From Chrysoperla carnea (Eukaryota; Arthropoda; Insecta; Neuroptera; Chrysopidae): DNA of 64,000 bases. Location: the NCBI RefSeq assembly GCF_905475395.1, contig NC_058339.1, positions 8,502,001 to 8,566,000 of the forward strand. The letters run 5' to 3'. Below the pieces are notes generated by a model. It worked only from the letters and a program-made list of their open reading frames with translations, did not search any database and was not told the DNA's origin. How positions within the stretch are numbered: the stretch's first letter is position 1; each line of letters opens with the position of its first letter. Positions 49,901-60,900 of this stretch are shown here, one piece after another. Both the position numbers and the translations under genes were made by a program.

Positions 49901-52900
49901 ATGTACAATTATAATATTAAAGCAGCAGGACCTGGAGATGCTGGTGAATTTACGAAACAACCTGGAATGTTAGGATATTTTGAAATTTGCTATCGAGGTA
50001 GTAATAGTTATCTAAATAATATTCATTAGGTATTAATTGATATTAATTATATTATTTATTTTTAGTTAAAAATAATAGATGGCAAGTTAAAGAAGATTCG
50101 TCAAAAGCAACTGGACCATATGCATTTTCTAGAGATCAATGGGTTGGATATGATGATGTTAAATCTATTGAAGAAAAGGTAATCTTTTAATAAAAAAGAG
50201 AAAGAATTACAAGTGCAAATCCATGAATAAAATAGAAAAAAAAAGGGAACTCAATTATCTATATCTAAGAAAGTTATGCTCCTAATGACTTAATATTTTT
50301 CGAGAATATTTCTTATAAGTTTAAAAAATAAAAAAATCGATTTTCAGATCTTTGTCCACCCTGAAATAATAATTGTGATATAACTATTAAAGGCGACTTT
50401 GTCCACTTTCCCGCGAATAATTTTATATTTTTAAAGATTATGTTTAATTGATCGTAAACCCTAATTTAATCTATCGTAAACCCTATTAAATTGTTAGTTT
50501 TTATATGAAATGATTTGTTTTAGATGAAATATGTAACACAAAATGATTTTGGTGGAGCAGTAGCATGGACAGTAGATTTAGATGACTATCTAAATAGATG
50601 TTGTCTGGAAGCTTTTCCACTTTTGAAAGCAATAAATAGAGGACTAGGTAGATTGTTAGAACCAGTTCCTCTCGGTGGTGACTGCACAAAACCTCCAGAA
50701 CCAGTCACTCCACCAGCACCAACACTTACCACAGGTGTTGATTCTGGTGCCATGAGCAGTACAACCCCAATGCATGAGCATCATCATGAAGATGGCGAAT
50801 ATACTACACAAAAGACTACTACTTGGCCAAGTTGGGCACAACAATCAACTTCAACCCAGAAAACTACAACATGGCCAAGTTGGTCTCAAACCACAAGATC
50901 AACAACAAAGAAACCATCTACATCTACAGTTTGGTGGGTTCCTTCCACAACAAGTACGACAACTACAACTGAGATACCAACAACCACAACTCGAAAACCA
51001 ACAACCTCAACTCGAAGACCAACAACGTCAACAAGAAGACCAACAACCTCAACTAGAAAACCAACAACGACCAAAAGACCAACGACAACTACTGTAAGTT
51101 CTCCAACTAGTACGACCATTCCATCACCAGCTGTAATCATGCCAGACATTGATCATGAAAAACCTCCAGGAGAAGAATGTGAAGCTGGTCAATATCTTCC
51201 GGATCCACAAAATTGTAATGCGTATTACAGATGTATTTTAGGTGAATTACGACGACAATATTGTGCTGGTGGATTACATTGGAATAGGAATTCATTAGTG
51301 TGCGATTGGCCTAACGTAGCTAAATGTAAAGAGACTACTAGCGTACCGACAACCACAAGACGCCCAACAACTACTACACGTCGTACAACGTCTAGACGAC
51401 CAACTTCCACAATGAAACCTTATATGACTGAAAGCTGGAGTACAACAACCAGACGAAGTACAACCACAGATAGATACCCTAGCACAACAACTGAATCAGT
51501 TGAGTGCAGTTCAGGGCAGTATTACTCCCATGAAACTTGTAACAACTTTTATGTTTGTGTAAATGGCGTCTTAATTTCACAATCTTGTGGCCCAGGCTTA
51601 GTTTGGGATCAAGAGTCTACAATGTGTGATTGGGAATTCAAAGTACCTTGTCATTTACGAATGAAGAATAAATTAGTGGCTGCACATAGCAAAGCTAACG
51701 CTAGTAAGTTTCATAAAAAATATAAGTAAAAAAAGTAATAACCTTCAATTTTGAAAGAATTACATAAGATAATTTTTTCTATAGCAAAGGCCCAACCAGA
51801 TGGAAAATGCGAGGTTGGATCTTTTACAGCAAATCCTGACAATTGCAATCAATATATGATGTGTCTTTGGGGTAAATATCAACTCTTTAGCTGTGCTCCC
51901 GGCTTAAGTTGGAATAATGTAAGTAACGTAATGATAACTACTACCTCAGGCCAAAAAAAAGATATTAAGAATTTATGTTAAATGATATCTCTTTCAGCAA
52001 AGAAAAACTTGTGATTGGCCACAAAAATCCGAGTGTATTTCTGATGAATCAGTTGAGGAAGTTTATGTCGAAGATGAAATAATAACGACTCGTAAACCAA
52101 CAAAAACAACTACTACGAAAAGACCTACAAAGAAACCTACTTCGACTTCTACAACAACCGATTCCGTAGATACTTCAACAAGTAGTGTTAAACCAAGTAC
52201 AACTACATCTGAAACAAATCTAATCTTGCAAAACGGCAAATATAAGCTAGTATGCTACTTTACAAATTGGGCTTGGTATCGTAAAGGTTTAGGAAAATAC
52301 ACGCCAGAAAATATAAAAGAAGATTTATGTACGCATATTGTGTATGGTTTTGCTGTCTTAGATTATGAAAATCTAATTATTCGAGCGCACGATTCTTGGG
52401 CAGACTTTGATAATAGTAAGTACAATGACAATGAACAATTGGTAATAAAAAAATTTTAAATCGCTAGTTGTAACAATCTAGCATGTTGCCCGATTGCCCT
52501 AAATAAGACATTTGCTCATAATGCTCATTCAAAAAATATTTTTTTTTTGTTATCTAGAGTTTTACTCACGTGTAGTTGCGTATAAAGCAAAAGGTTTGAA
52601 AGTAACATTGGCTCTTGGTGGTTGGAATGATTCCGCCGGCGATAAGTACTCCAGACTGGTTAATAATCCAGCATCCAGAAAACGCTTTATAAAACAAGCA
52701 TTGAAATTCTTAGAAAAATATGACTTCGATGGATTAGATTTAGATTGGGAATATCCAAAATGTTGGCAAACAGATTGTAAGAAAGGTCCAGATTCAGACA
52801 AAGCCGCCTTTGCTGCATTTGTCGAAGAAATCAAAGCTGAATTTGCACCGAGAGGGTTATTGTTATCAGCCGCAGTATCCCCTAGTAAAACAATCATTGA

Positions 52901-55900
52901 CGCTGGTAAATATTTTTGTAATCTTAAAAGAAAAAAGGGAAGGTTTAATTCGTGGATGTTATTTCAGGGTACGATGTTCCATCAATATCCAAACATTTTG
53001 ATTGGGTTGCTGTTATGACCTACGACTTTCACGGACAGTGGGATAAACAAACTGGACATGTTGCACCATTGTACTATCATCCAGACGATGCTATTTCATT
53101 CTTTAATGCTAATTATTCAATTCATTATTGGCTTGAAAGCGGACTTCCACGTGAAAAGCTTATAATGGGTGTTCCATTATATGGTCAATCATTTACTTTG
53201 GAAAATGCAAAGAATAATTCCTTAAACGCAAAAGCACCTGGTCCTGGTCAAGCTGGAGAATTCACTCGAGCTGCTGGATTTTTGGCTTACTATGAAGTAT
53301 GTTTACAATTAAAGAGCGATAATAGACACATCCCTAATTAACTTAAAAATTTTTAGATTTGCGATCGTGTTAAAAATCGTGGTTGGACTATTGTGCAAGA
53401 TCCAAAGAATCGTATGGGTCCATATGCTTATAAAGGAAATCAATGGGTTTCATTTGATGACGTAGCAATGGTTAAGAGAAAAGCAGAATACATTAAACAT
53501 ATGAGATTAGGTGGTGGTATGATTTGGGCATTGGATTTGGATGATTTTAGAGACAGATGTGGAGAAGGTGTTCATCCTCTACTTACAACACTTAGAGATA
53601 CCTTAGCAAGTGAAATATCCGAATATGAAGCTCCTGAGATAACTGAAGAAGTAACAGAACCAACACAAATATCAACGGTGACAAAGGTACCTGCCTATAC
53701 AATGAAACCTACTCCAAAACCTATAGAAGAAATTAAAGAACCTGTAAAAGTAACCTCTTCAAAACCGATGATAGAACAACCTACCAGAGTCAAAAAATCT
53801 GATTACAAAGTTGTATGTTATTTCACAAATTGGTCTTGGTATCGACAAGGAAATGGAAAATTTTTACCATCCGACATTGATCCTGATCTATGTACACATA
53901 TTGTTTACGGCTTTGCTGTTCTAAATGGAGATCAACTGATTATTAAGCCCCATGATACCTGGGCAGATTTCGATAATAGTGAGTAGATTTTTGTTAAAAT
54001 TAGTTTTCCTTACGAGATTACAATAACTTTTATTTATGACTAGATGACCCGGTGAACTTCGTTTCACCTACAATTTATTTAATTTTAACTATTGATAAGC
54101 GATTATTCATCTTAACTAACCTGAAGCTCCAATTCATTAATAGCTATACTATGCTTAGCCCACTCGCTAAGCCCGTTAAACCCAAGAGAAGATTGGCGGA
54201 CTATTAATAACTTCGAAATTCTAAAAATCCAAATAATAATGAAAAGTTTAACAAAAAATATTTCTTACAGAATTCTATTCGAAAGTGACTGCCCTTAAAG
54301 CAAAAGGCATAAAAGTACTCATCGCAATTGGCGGATGGAATGATTCTGCAGGAGATAAATACTCACGATTAGTAAATAGTCCATCAAGTCGTCGTAGATT
54401 TATTGCACATGTCGTTGATTTTATTGAAGAAAACAACTTTGATGGTTTGGATTTAGATTGGGAATATCCAAAATGTTGGCAAGTTGATTGTAAAAAGGGA
54501 CCTGAGTCTGATAAGGAAGCATTTGCACAATTCGTTCGAGAATTAAGAGCCGCCTTTAATCCCAAAAATTTATTACTATCGGCAGCAGTTTCACCTAGCA
54601 AACGTGTAATTGATGCTGGATATGATGTACCAACCCTTTCACGAGATTTAGACTGGATCGCTGTTATGGCTTATGACTTCCATGGACAATGGGATAAGAA
54701 AACAGGCCATGTGGCTCCAATGTACGAACATCCTGATGATTGGGAAAAAACCTTTAATACTGTATGTTTGACATTACGAATTTCGTAGAAATTTTAAATG
54801 TTAATTTAATTAATAAATTTTGTTATAGAATTTCACAATTCATTATTGGATTTCCCAAGGTGCTGATAGGAAAAAGTTAGTTTTAGGAATGCCATTATAT
54901 GGACAATCATTTAGCTTAGCAGATAACAAAGAAAATGGATTAAATGCACCTACTTATGGTGGTGGAGAAGCTGGGCGAGAGACTCGTGCTCGTGGATTTT
55001 TATCCTATTATGAGGTATTATAGATAATTTTACTCGTTAGTAGAAATGCGACATTCGATTGTCGCGGGACACCCAGTAGGCACTATCCATTTCTAAATAC
55101 TAGATTAAAATCCACCCAGTCCATCCTGTATCTAGACGGCGAAATTAAAAACCTCAATTTTGACATAAATAATCTCAAAACTTTTTTTATTTTTAGATCT
55201 GTGAGAATATTCAGAAAAAGAATTGGAAAGTTGTCAGAGATCGAAGAGGTAGAATGGGACCATATGCATATCTTCGTGATCAATGGGTGTCATTCGATGA
55301 CACTCACATGATTGCCCATAAATCACAATACATTAAAGCAATGGGTTTGGGAGGAGGAATGGTATGGGCATTAGACTTAGATGATTTCCGTAATATTTGT
55401 GATTGTGAAGAATATCCATTGTTAAAAACAATTAATCGTATTTTACGTGGATATCCTGGACCACAACCACGGTGCGATTTAGGAATTGCTGAAAACATGC
55501 CTCCAAGTCAGCAAACAACAACTAAACGTCCACAGACAACATCAACAAAGAAACCATCTTCGACTACAATGAAGGCCACAAAAAACCCGACCAGAGTATC
55601 CACGACTACAGAAGATCCATGGTGGACAACGACAAGTAAAGTAACAACGAAAAAACCTAAGCCATCAAATGAAGCTTGTTCAAATGATCGCATGTACGTT
55701 GACCATGACTCAGATTGTAATAAATACTATTTATGTAATTATGGACTTCTTCAAGAACAAAAGTGTCCACCCGGATTATATTGGAATGTAGATCATTGTG
55801 ATTGGCCAGAAAATACTCAATGTTCTGATATCAATGAGGTTGAAGATATAAAACCTACGAAGCCAACACCTAAACCACAAACTACAATGAAACCTGTTAA

Positions 55901-57255
55901 ACAAACTACAAGTTTTGTGAGACCTACAACGACCAAAAAACCACAGTACTCAGAACATAGTCAATACAAAGTTGTCTGTTACTTCACGAATTGGGCATGG
56001 TATCGTCAAGGTGACGGTAAATACACTCCAGATGATATCGATTCCAATCTTTGTACACACATAGCATACGGTTTCGCTGTATTAGATTCCAATTCATTGA
56101 CTATTAAACCTCACGATTCGTGGGCAGATATTGATAATAAATTTTATGAACGAGTAACTGCATTAAAATCGAAAGGAATAAAGGTAGTAATTGCTATTGG
56201 TGGTTGGAATGATTCTCTTGGTAACAAATATTCTCGATTAGCTAACGATGCTTCAGCTCGTGCACGATTTATTACTCATGTTATTGAATTTATCGAGAAA
56301 TGGAATTTCGATGGATTAGATTTAGACTGGGAATATCCAAAGTGCTGGCAAGTTGACTGTACAAAAGGACCTGATTCAGATAAAGAAGGATTTGCAGCGT
56401 TAGTTCGAGAATTAAGTGAACAATTTAGACCGAAAGGTTTGTTGCTATCGGCAGCTGTGTCACCGAATAAAGCTGTAATTGATGCTGGATATGATGTACC
56501 AACATTGAATGAATATTTTGATTGGATTTCGGTTATGGCATACGATTTCCATGGTCATTGGGACAAACAAACTGGGCATGTTGCCCCACTTTATTATCAT
56601 CCTGAAGATACTTATAAACACTTTAATGCGGTAAGTAATTTTAAGAAAAACTAAGTATCGTTAACAAATTCTTCATGTATAATTTGTTTTTTTGCAGAAC
56701 TATACACTGAATTATTGGATAGAAAAAGGTGCGTCGCCATCGAAATTAATTATGGGTATGCCATTATATGGTCAATCATTTAGTTTAGCTGACACTAATA
56801 ATCGTGGATTAAACGCAAAGACTTATGGACCTGGTGAAGCTGGAGAATTCACTCGAGCTGGTGGTTTTCTCGCATTTTATGAAGTAAGATATCTAACCTT
56901 TCTTTACCTTGGGATTACTAAGATCCTAAGATTTATTAATTCTTTCTTCTTTCAGATATGCGATCGTGTAAAAACTCGCGGATGGGAAGTTACAAGAGAT
57001 TCTCTAGGAAGAATTGGACCTTATGCCAACAAAGGAAATCAATGGGTGTCATATGATGATGTATCGGAAATAAAACGAAAATCACAAATGGTGAAACAAA
57101 TGGGATTAGGTGGTGCTATGGTTTGGGCTTTAGATTTAGATGATTTTAGAAATCGTTGTGGATGTGGAAAACATCCATTGTTAAATACTATAAATAATGA
57201 ATTACGCAGTACATCACGTTACGCTAGTAATAGATATTCAACTGATTGTGCGTAA
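37972..57255 (+). CDS. Cht10: Chitinase 10-like (insect group II chitinase), five GH18 and five CBM14 domains
   Basis: Nineteen coding exons give about 2802 aa: 37972-38001, 46722-46957, 47094-47236, 47308-48032, 48132-48437, 48520-49545, 49796-49997, 50066-50178, 50524-51703, 51785-51918, 51998-52415, 52558-52905, 52968-53296, 53357-53978, 54271-54761, 54829-55014, 55197-56630, 56698-56883, 56956-57255. All joins keep the frame. Domain order: signal peptide, GH18-1, CBM14-1, GH18-2, Thr/Pro linker, CBM14-2/3/4, GH18-3, GH18-4, CBM14-5, GH18-5. This is the layout of insect Cht10, a secreted enzyme that degrades cuticle chitin at moulting. Exon 1 (MKFMLSCIVF, then GTAAGT) is inferred: it is phase 0 and completes a signal peptide with exon 2 (ILILDTFHITTHG). 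AATAAA lies at 57386. The exon 1 link is the weakest join. Confidence 0.93.
38697..38768 (-). tRNA. Initiator tRNA-Met (CAT)
   Basis: This is a 72 nt gene on the minus strand: acceptor arm AGCAGAG pairing with CTCTGCT, D arm GTGGCGCAGTGGAAGCGTGC, anticodon loop CCCATAAC with GGG/CCC stem pairs, and T arm with GATCGAAAC. The A1:T72 acceptor pair, the AGCAGAGTGGCGCAG start, the three G:C pairs next to the anticodon loop and the T-loop A54/A60 sequence are marks of eukaryotic initiator tRNA rather than elongator tRNA-Met. No CCA is encoded and no intron is present. A minus-strand A/T-rich stretch follows but no strong T-run terminator is seen close by. It is antisense to the chitinase, inside its first intron. 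Confidence 0.95.
40140..40445. repeat. Three copies of 'tgactgacactacat'
   Basis: The word 'gtgactgacactacat' occurs at 40147 and 40328, with a variant 'gtgactgacattaca' at 40428. All are in one orientation, within 300 bp. The sequence between is not otherwise repeated. The words bracket the HSE-like cluster. Confidence 0.7.
40363..40404. promoter_or_regulatory. Cluster of three heat-shock-element-like palindromes
   Basis: TTCGAGAA (40363-40370), TTCTCGAA (40381-40388) and TTCTAGAA (40397-40404) each match TTCnnGAA, the paired form of the HSF-binding pentamer nGAAn. The first two also form a perfect 9 bp stem (GTTCGAGAA/TTCTCGAAC) with a 10 nt loop. Location: chitinase intron 1, about 2.4 kb after exon 1. 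Function is inference; the cluster may belong to a mobile element. Confidence 0.45.
41436..41720 (-). repeat. Inverted copy of the 364-665 repeat
   Basis: On the minus strand it shows the same landmarks in the same order as 364-665. It abuts the perfect-stem foldback at 41754-42080, which carries the same 'gaagtcggtt' end, suggesting nested insertion or a composite element. Confidence 0.65.
41754..42080. mobile_element. Foldback element, ~141 bp arms
   Basis: The arms at 41754-41894 and 41939-42080 are near-perfect inverted copies; the innermost 30 bp ('ggagtcggtgtcag' against 'ctgacaccgactcc' and outward) pair without mismatch. The loop is 44 nt. The outer ends are 'ttttaacaaaaagaaaaccg' and 'cggttttctttttgttaaaa'. 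The high arm identity suggests recent origin. The minus-strand open frame at 42003-42302 runs through the right arm and is not a gene. Confidence 0.85.
42737..43185. mobile_element. Foldback element, ~185 bp diverged arms
   Basis: The left arm (42737-42925) and right arm (about 43005-43185) are inverted copies at about 75 percent. Shared landmarks are 'gctttctgtgaaact', 'aaaatgtt.ttcg', 'ctctcacg.cca', 'ttttcgag.tacg', 'cgattaaagct' and 'atagttatagtat'. The spacer (about 75 bp) is rich in CA ('acacacacattcc'). Confidence 0.7.
44078..44480 (+). repeat. ~400 bp repeat, copy 1 (copy 2 at 62395-62805)
   Basis: It is colinear with 62395-62805 over the whole length, same orientation, near 85-90 percent identical by eye ('tttatcgttcaaagttggct', 'gacaatcttgtagtttataa', 'ataaggttgtcgatgatata', 'tgataaacagagacga'). 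The open frames on its two strands are not conserved between the copies, so it is unlikely to be a gene. Confidence 0.8.
47350..48650 (+). other. Cht10 GH18 domain 1 (predicted inactive)
   Basis: Residues about 150-520. The chitinase signature at the active site reads GLDFHWDYP where active GH18 enzymes have G-x-D-x-D-W-E: the proton-donor Glu is Asp and one of the two preceding Asp is His. The third conserved motif is also degenerate (LETHDFYYEHP instead of M-x-Y-D-x-x-G), while the closing W-x-x-D-L-D-D motif remains (AAAWATDLDDF). It is expected to fold and perhaps bind chitin but not cut it. Non-catalytic N-terminal domains are known in group II chitinases. Confidence 0.85.
48670..48835 (+). 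other. Cht10 chitin-binding CBM14-1
   Basis: Residues about 532-582: a six-cysteine peritrophin-A type module with CSAFYVCKGG and C-spacing typical of CBM14. It sits between GH18-1 and GH18-2. Confidence 0.85.
48885..50650 (+). other. Cht10 GH18 domain 2 (predicted inactive)
   Basis: Residues about 604-970. The active-site signature reads GLHLDWNYPKCW: the catalytic Glu is Asn and the first Asp is His. Other motifs are well kept (LALGGWTDSSGDKYS, VMTYDYHGSW, AVAWTVDLDDY), so loss of activity is by the signature alone. Confidence 0.85.
50695..51160 (+). repeat. Thr/Pro-rich linker with coding minisatellite
   Basis: Between GH18-2 and CBM14-2 lies a linker that is likely heavily O-glycosylated. 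It has a duplicated KTTTWPSWAQ/KTTTWPSWSQ unit (about 50812-50890) and a run of five or so PTTSTRR/PTTSTRK heptads (about 50985-51090). DNA of the heptads repeats at 21 bp with 'ccaacaacctcaactcgaag' type units. Antisense open frames here arise from the repeat. Confidence 0.85.
51170..52065 (+). other. Cht10 CBM14 domains 2, 3 and 4
   Basis: There are three peritrophin-A modules: CBM14-2 (about residues 1142-1195, CNAYYRCILG...CDWP), CBM14-3 (about 1252-1305, CNNFYVCVNG...CDWE) and CBM14-4 (about 1325-1378, CNQYMMCLWG...CDWP). The first two share exon 9; the fourth is split by an intron between exons 10 and 11 after ...GLSWNN. Short Thr-rich linkers lie between. Confidence 0.85.
52245..53610 (+). 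other. Cht10 GH18 domain 3 (predicted active)
   Basis: Residues about 1447-1800. The active-site signature is intact (FDGLDLDWEYPKCW), with LALGGWNDSAGDKYS, VMTYDFHGQWD and MIWALDLDDF. It has a private phase-1 intron inside DAG/YDVP and lacks the phase-0 intron that splits the other four domains just before the (N/E)-F/Y-x-(M/I/L/V)-(Q/H/N)-Y motif. Confidence 0.88.
53800..55450 (+). other. Cht10 GH18 domain 4 (predicted active)
   Basis: Residues about 1878-2240. The signature FDGLDLDWEYPKCW is intact; IAIGGWNDSAGDKYS, VMAYDFHGQWD and MVWALDLDDF are present. It is joined directly to domain 3 by a short Thr/Pro/Lys linker without a CBM14. It shares with domain 3 a phase-1 intron after ADFDN. 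Confidence 0.88.
54040..54110 (+). repeat. Retroelement start fragment in a chitinase intron
   Basis: 'gatgacccggtgaacttcgt' at 54044 followed by 'ttcacctac' resembles the beginning of a widespread arthropod repeat unit associated with RTE/SINE tails. It lies in the intron between exons 14 and 15. Confidence 0.35.
55670..55835 (+). other. Cht10 chitin-binding CBM14-5
   Basis: Residues about 2321-2373: a six-cysteine module (CNKYYLCNYG...HCDWPENTQC) flanked by Thr/Pro/Lys-rich linkers, before the last catalytic domain. It lies inside the largest exon (55197-56630). Confidence 0.85.
55965..57255 (+). other. Cht10 GH18 domain 5 (predicted active) and C-terminus
   Basis: Residues about 2419-2785, then a short tail to 2802. 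The signature FDGLDLDWEYPKCW is intact, with IAIGGWNDSLGNKYS, VMAYDFHGHWD and MVWALDLDDF. The protein ends soon after the domain with no membrane anchor, as for a secreted enzyme. Confidence 0.88.
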
Positions 57256-57906
57256 ATCATTCGAATAGAATTATTGCGCTAAGTGAATTTTAGGATATAA
57301 ACAAAAAGACTGTTTGAACAAATATTGGAAGGCCAGTTCCAATTTTGAAATAATTCCATTAAAACATTGTAATAATTTTTTTTTAAATAAATTTTATTTA
57401 GATTATACATTATTGTATTTTTTTACAGTCTTAAATTTCTCAAACGTCCTTAATATGTATTCACACAGTGAAGTATTTATATCAAATTTCTTGCCAAATG
57501 TCAGAAAACTAAACTCCCTCCATCAAACAGGCCACTTGAGTTACTTCAACCTTGCCTCCCGCCTGCCTGTTTTGTAAGCCACAATCTACCTGCTCTTACG
57601 GATACATGTTATTATTGTTGTCACTCTCGATTTACCGTGTCATTCAATTAACGTTTACTTTGTTTGTTAGTGCAATTCAGTAAGGTTTTTTTTTTATATT
57701 GAAGATTTTTGTATTGTTAAATATTTGTGATTCATATTCTTATACACATTATTAAACTTTAAAAGTTTCATTTATCATTTTGAAGTGTCTTTACTTGTCG
57801 TATTTGGCAAAGATGGCGGAGCAGCTTGGAAAATCTTTTGAATTATGGAAGTAAACCAATCTACAAACAAATATTTATTTAGTTGATCAAAGAAGAATAA
57901 AAAAAT
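57256..57906. other. Gap between convergent Cht10 and SLC7 genes
   Basis: It holds the chitinase 3' UTR with AATAAA at 57386-57391 and the SLC7 polyadenylation signal (TTTATT on the plus strand at 57874-57879). The open frame 57314-57577 is unlike any protein I know and is taken as UTR/intergenic noise. Confidence 0.6.
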
Positions 57907-60900
57907 CTAATTATTTTTTCCAAATTTCTCAGATTTTTCCAACCTGATCGGAAAAATTTTCCTTGAATGCCGGTATATTATTAGGACTTCTTTAAATATT
58001 AACTTACCTAAATTTGAAAATTTAAATTTATAATATACAAAGAATGTATACAGAATAATTCCGCATGCCACAAAACCCAAACTAAAGATGTGCTTCAACG
58101 AGAAATTGGATACTATTGGATAAATAGCAAAAAATGCGTTTATAATTAGAGCCAAATATGCAATTACAATTGGAACCTAAAAAAAAAAAAGTTTATAAAT
58201 CAATAATCGATAACTTGAATCTAACTACCAAGCGGGAACCTTATATCTCTTGGAGGAAAACTCTTGAAATAGTTTCCAGAAGCTTTCTACGAATCTATAT
58301 AGACTATGAAACTAGTATTATCAGATCAGGTTCGTATGAAATTAGGCACAATAATCTTAGATGAGGCAGTTTTTGGTTCGTTTTTTAATGAAAACTTGTA
58401 AAGTGTTAGACTATTATTTGCGGAGACCCAAGTACAAATGTTGTGATAATCGTCCTGAGACAATTAATGCTTTGAAGAAAACAATTAAAATGACCGAGTG
58501 AAGCTCAAATTCAACAGAGGCTCGAAGCATTTAAATGTACTGAAATTTGAAAGAACTGAGAGAACTATTTGAAAGAAATACTATTTCATTCTTAATAGGA
58601 AGGTTTACTCTTGAACGGGAAGTCGACCATTTATAGTTTCAGAGAAAAGCTTTTGAAATAATGTTGCCAATGGTTCTCATATCAAATATTCTCTGACATT
58701 TCGGACTTTTTTGTAGAGTTATGAATTGAGTGAAAAAAAACTTTTTCGGAGTTTGTTTAATGAATGTTAAACTTACCTTATATGGTCGATTTGCGTCCGG
58801 TTTAGTTCTTCTCAACGTAATTAATGCAACTATTGAAAGTGTATAAAAAATACACAAGAATAAACTTGAATATACAATTAGTCCATACAGATCACTAAAT
58901 ATCACAAATATCGCTGAAATAATACACTAAAAAATAAGTGATTTGAGAACACGTTGAAATTTGTATAGATTCTTAACATATCGAAACAAATTTGTCGAGT
59001 ATGGTGTCAAGATATTTGAATTGAATGGTAACTTACCTGAAAGGCAACGGCCGGTGCAGGTGTCATTCTATTGATATTTAGAAAAGATAGTACCCGAATC
59101 ATATGTCCTTCTTGACTTGCAACATAATATAGTCGAGTGTTTCTAAATTGGCTACTTAACGCACAGCCAAATGTTGATAATGCTACACCAATTGAAATAA
59201 TTATATTAAAATCACCTAGAATTGTTTTACCATATAATACGGCAACAGTTGGTGTTGTTTCCATTTCATCTTTACTTAATTCCGCCATATATGCAATATT
59301 CATAAATACATATAAAGTCGTTACGAATGGAACACTTATTAAAATACAGCGTGGAATATTTCTATAAATGAAAGGCCAACGTATAAGTACAAAGAACAGC
59401 TCTATTACTCGTAATAAACTTACTTTGATGGATTTTTGACTTCTTCTGTAACGGAAGTAATAGCTGACCTAAAACAGAAAGAGGATTATAAACCATTTGT
59501 TAGGTAAAGGAAAAACATTTTATTTACCATCCATCGTACGCCCAAAATGAATTATAAAATGCAAATACCATCATTGTTGGATTATCAGTTGTGCCTTCAA
59601 AAATATTTACCAGATTCGTTTTATGTCCTTTAAACAAAAAAAAAATTATTTACAGAAAAACCTTTTTTTATAAATGTACTATATAAGAGCTTAATAATTA
59701 ATCGGGCTGTGAGTTCAGATGTGAAGTCATTATAAATCGATTTACTTAATTGGGTAATCATTATTAAAAGGTAATTATGCTATATTCAAGTTCAAAAGCA
59801 CCACCCACTATTAATTACTTTAATAATTCTTGCCTTAATGTTTAGGCTGTGTCGATATTTTTGTATATCATATGGCACTGGCTATATGGCGCTTCATAAT
59901 TTTATACTTACCTCTATAAACTGAATAAAATCCACCAAAAATAATTATCAAACACACAAATATTTTTGTTATTGTGAACATATTTTGAGTTTTTATTAAA
60001 ATTTTCACACTCAAAGCATTTATAAATGAAATTATACCTAAAATACAAGAAAATCGGTTCAGTTTGGAGAGATTCCCTGGTGGAAAAAATATTTGAAGAA
60101 ATAATAAGAAATTCTGAAAAAGTCTTAGGAACTTTGAATTTCTCAACGTTTTCGGACTAGTCTAATTCAGAGTTATTCAGAGTTCTTAATACTTTTTTAA
60201 AGTTTCTAAGACTTATACAGAGTTTCCTAAGACTTATTAAGACTTATTCTTTTTTCAAATATTTTTTCCACCAGGGATTACAAGCAAAAAGCTCATTTGT
60301 CGGGGAATTTTTTAAATTTTGTAAATTTTCACTTGTTTATACCTAAAACCATAATAGCAATAACTTTTTTTTCATATCCAAATATTTCTGTTTTCAATTG
60401 AAGTATACAAAAGAATGGTTCAGAAACATATTCAGCAAAACTCATGGTTATAATTGCAATACCAGCTGGTGGTAATATAATAGTATTTAATATCGCATAC
60501 ATAAATGCTGGTATTGGTCCCCAAAACGGATGTAGATTATTAAATGCTTCCGTATAGTATGCATAAATACTACCCGATCTAGGTACAACAGTTCCAAGCT
60601 CCGCAAATACTAATGCATCTGAAAATATAAGTTTTTTTTGAAATATTTAATGGAATGCAAAAAGTTTTTTGAAACCAGAAAATCCTGTTTGCTAATTTCT
60701 AAGCTTCGACTACCTACCAATAACTAAATTAGATTGGCTTCCACTGCAACTTACCGACCAAATTTATCACAAAGTAAACAAGAAAAATAAGCTTAAATAT
60801 TCATTTTCGCTTTACTTATATTATAAAATATTTGACAGGATATTGGCTTGTATAATTACGCTATAATTAATAGTACTTACTAAGTAAACAAATTAGCCCA

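Noticed and set aside
50886-51149. Minus-strand Val-rich open frame
   Set aside because: It is the antisense of the Thr/Pro-coding repeat in the chitinase linker.
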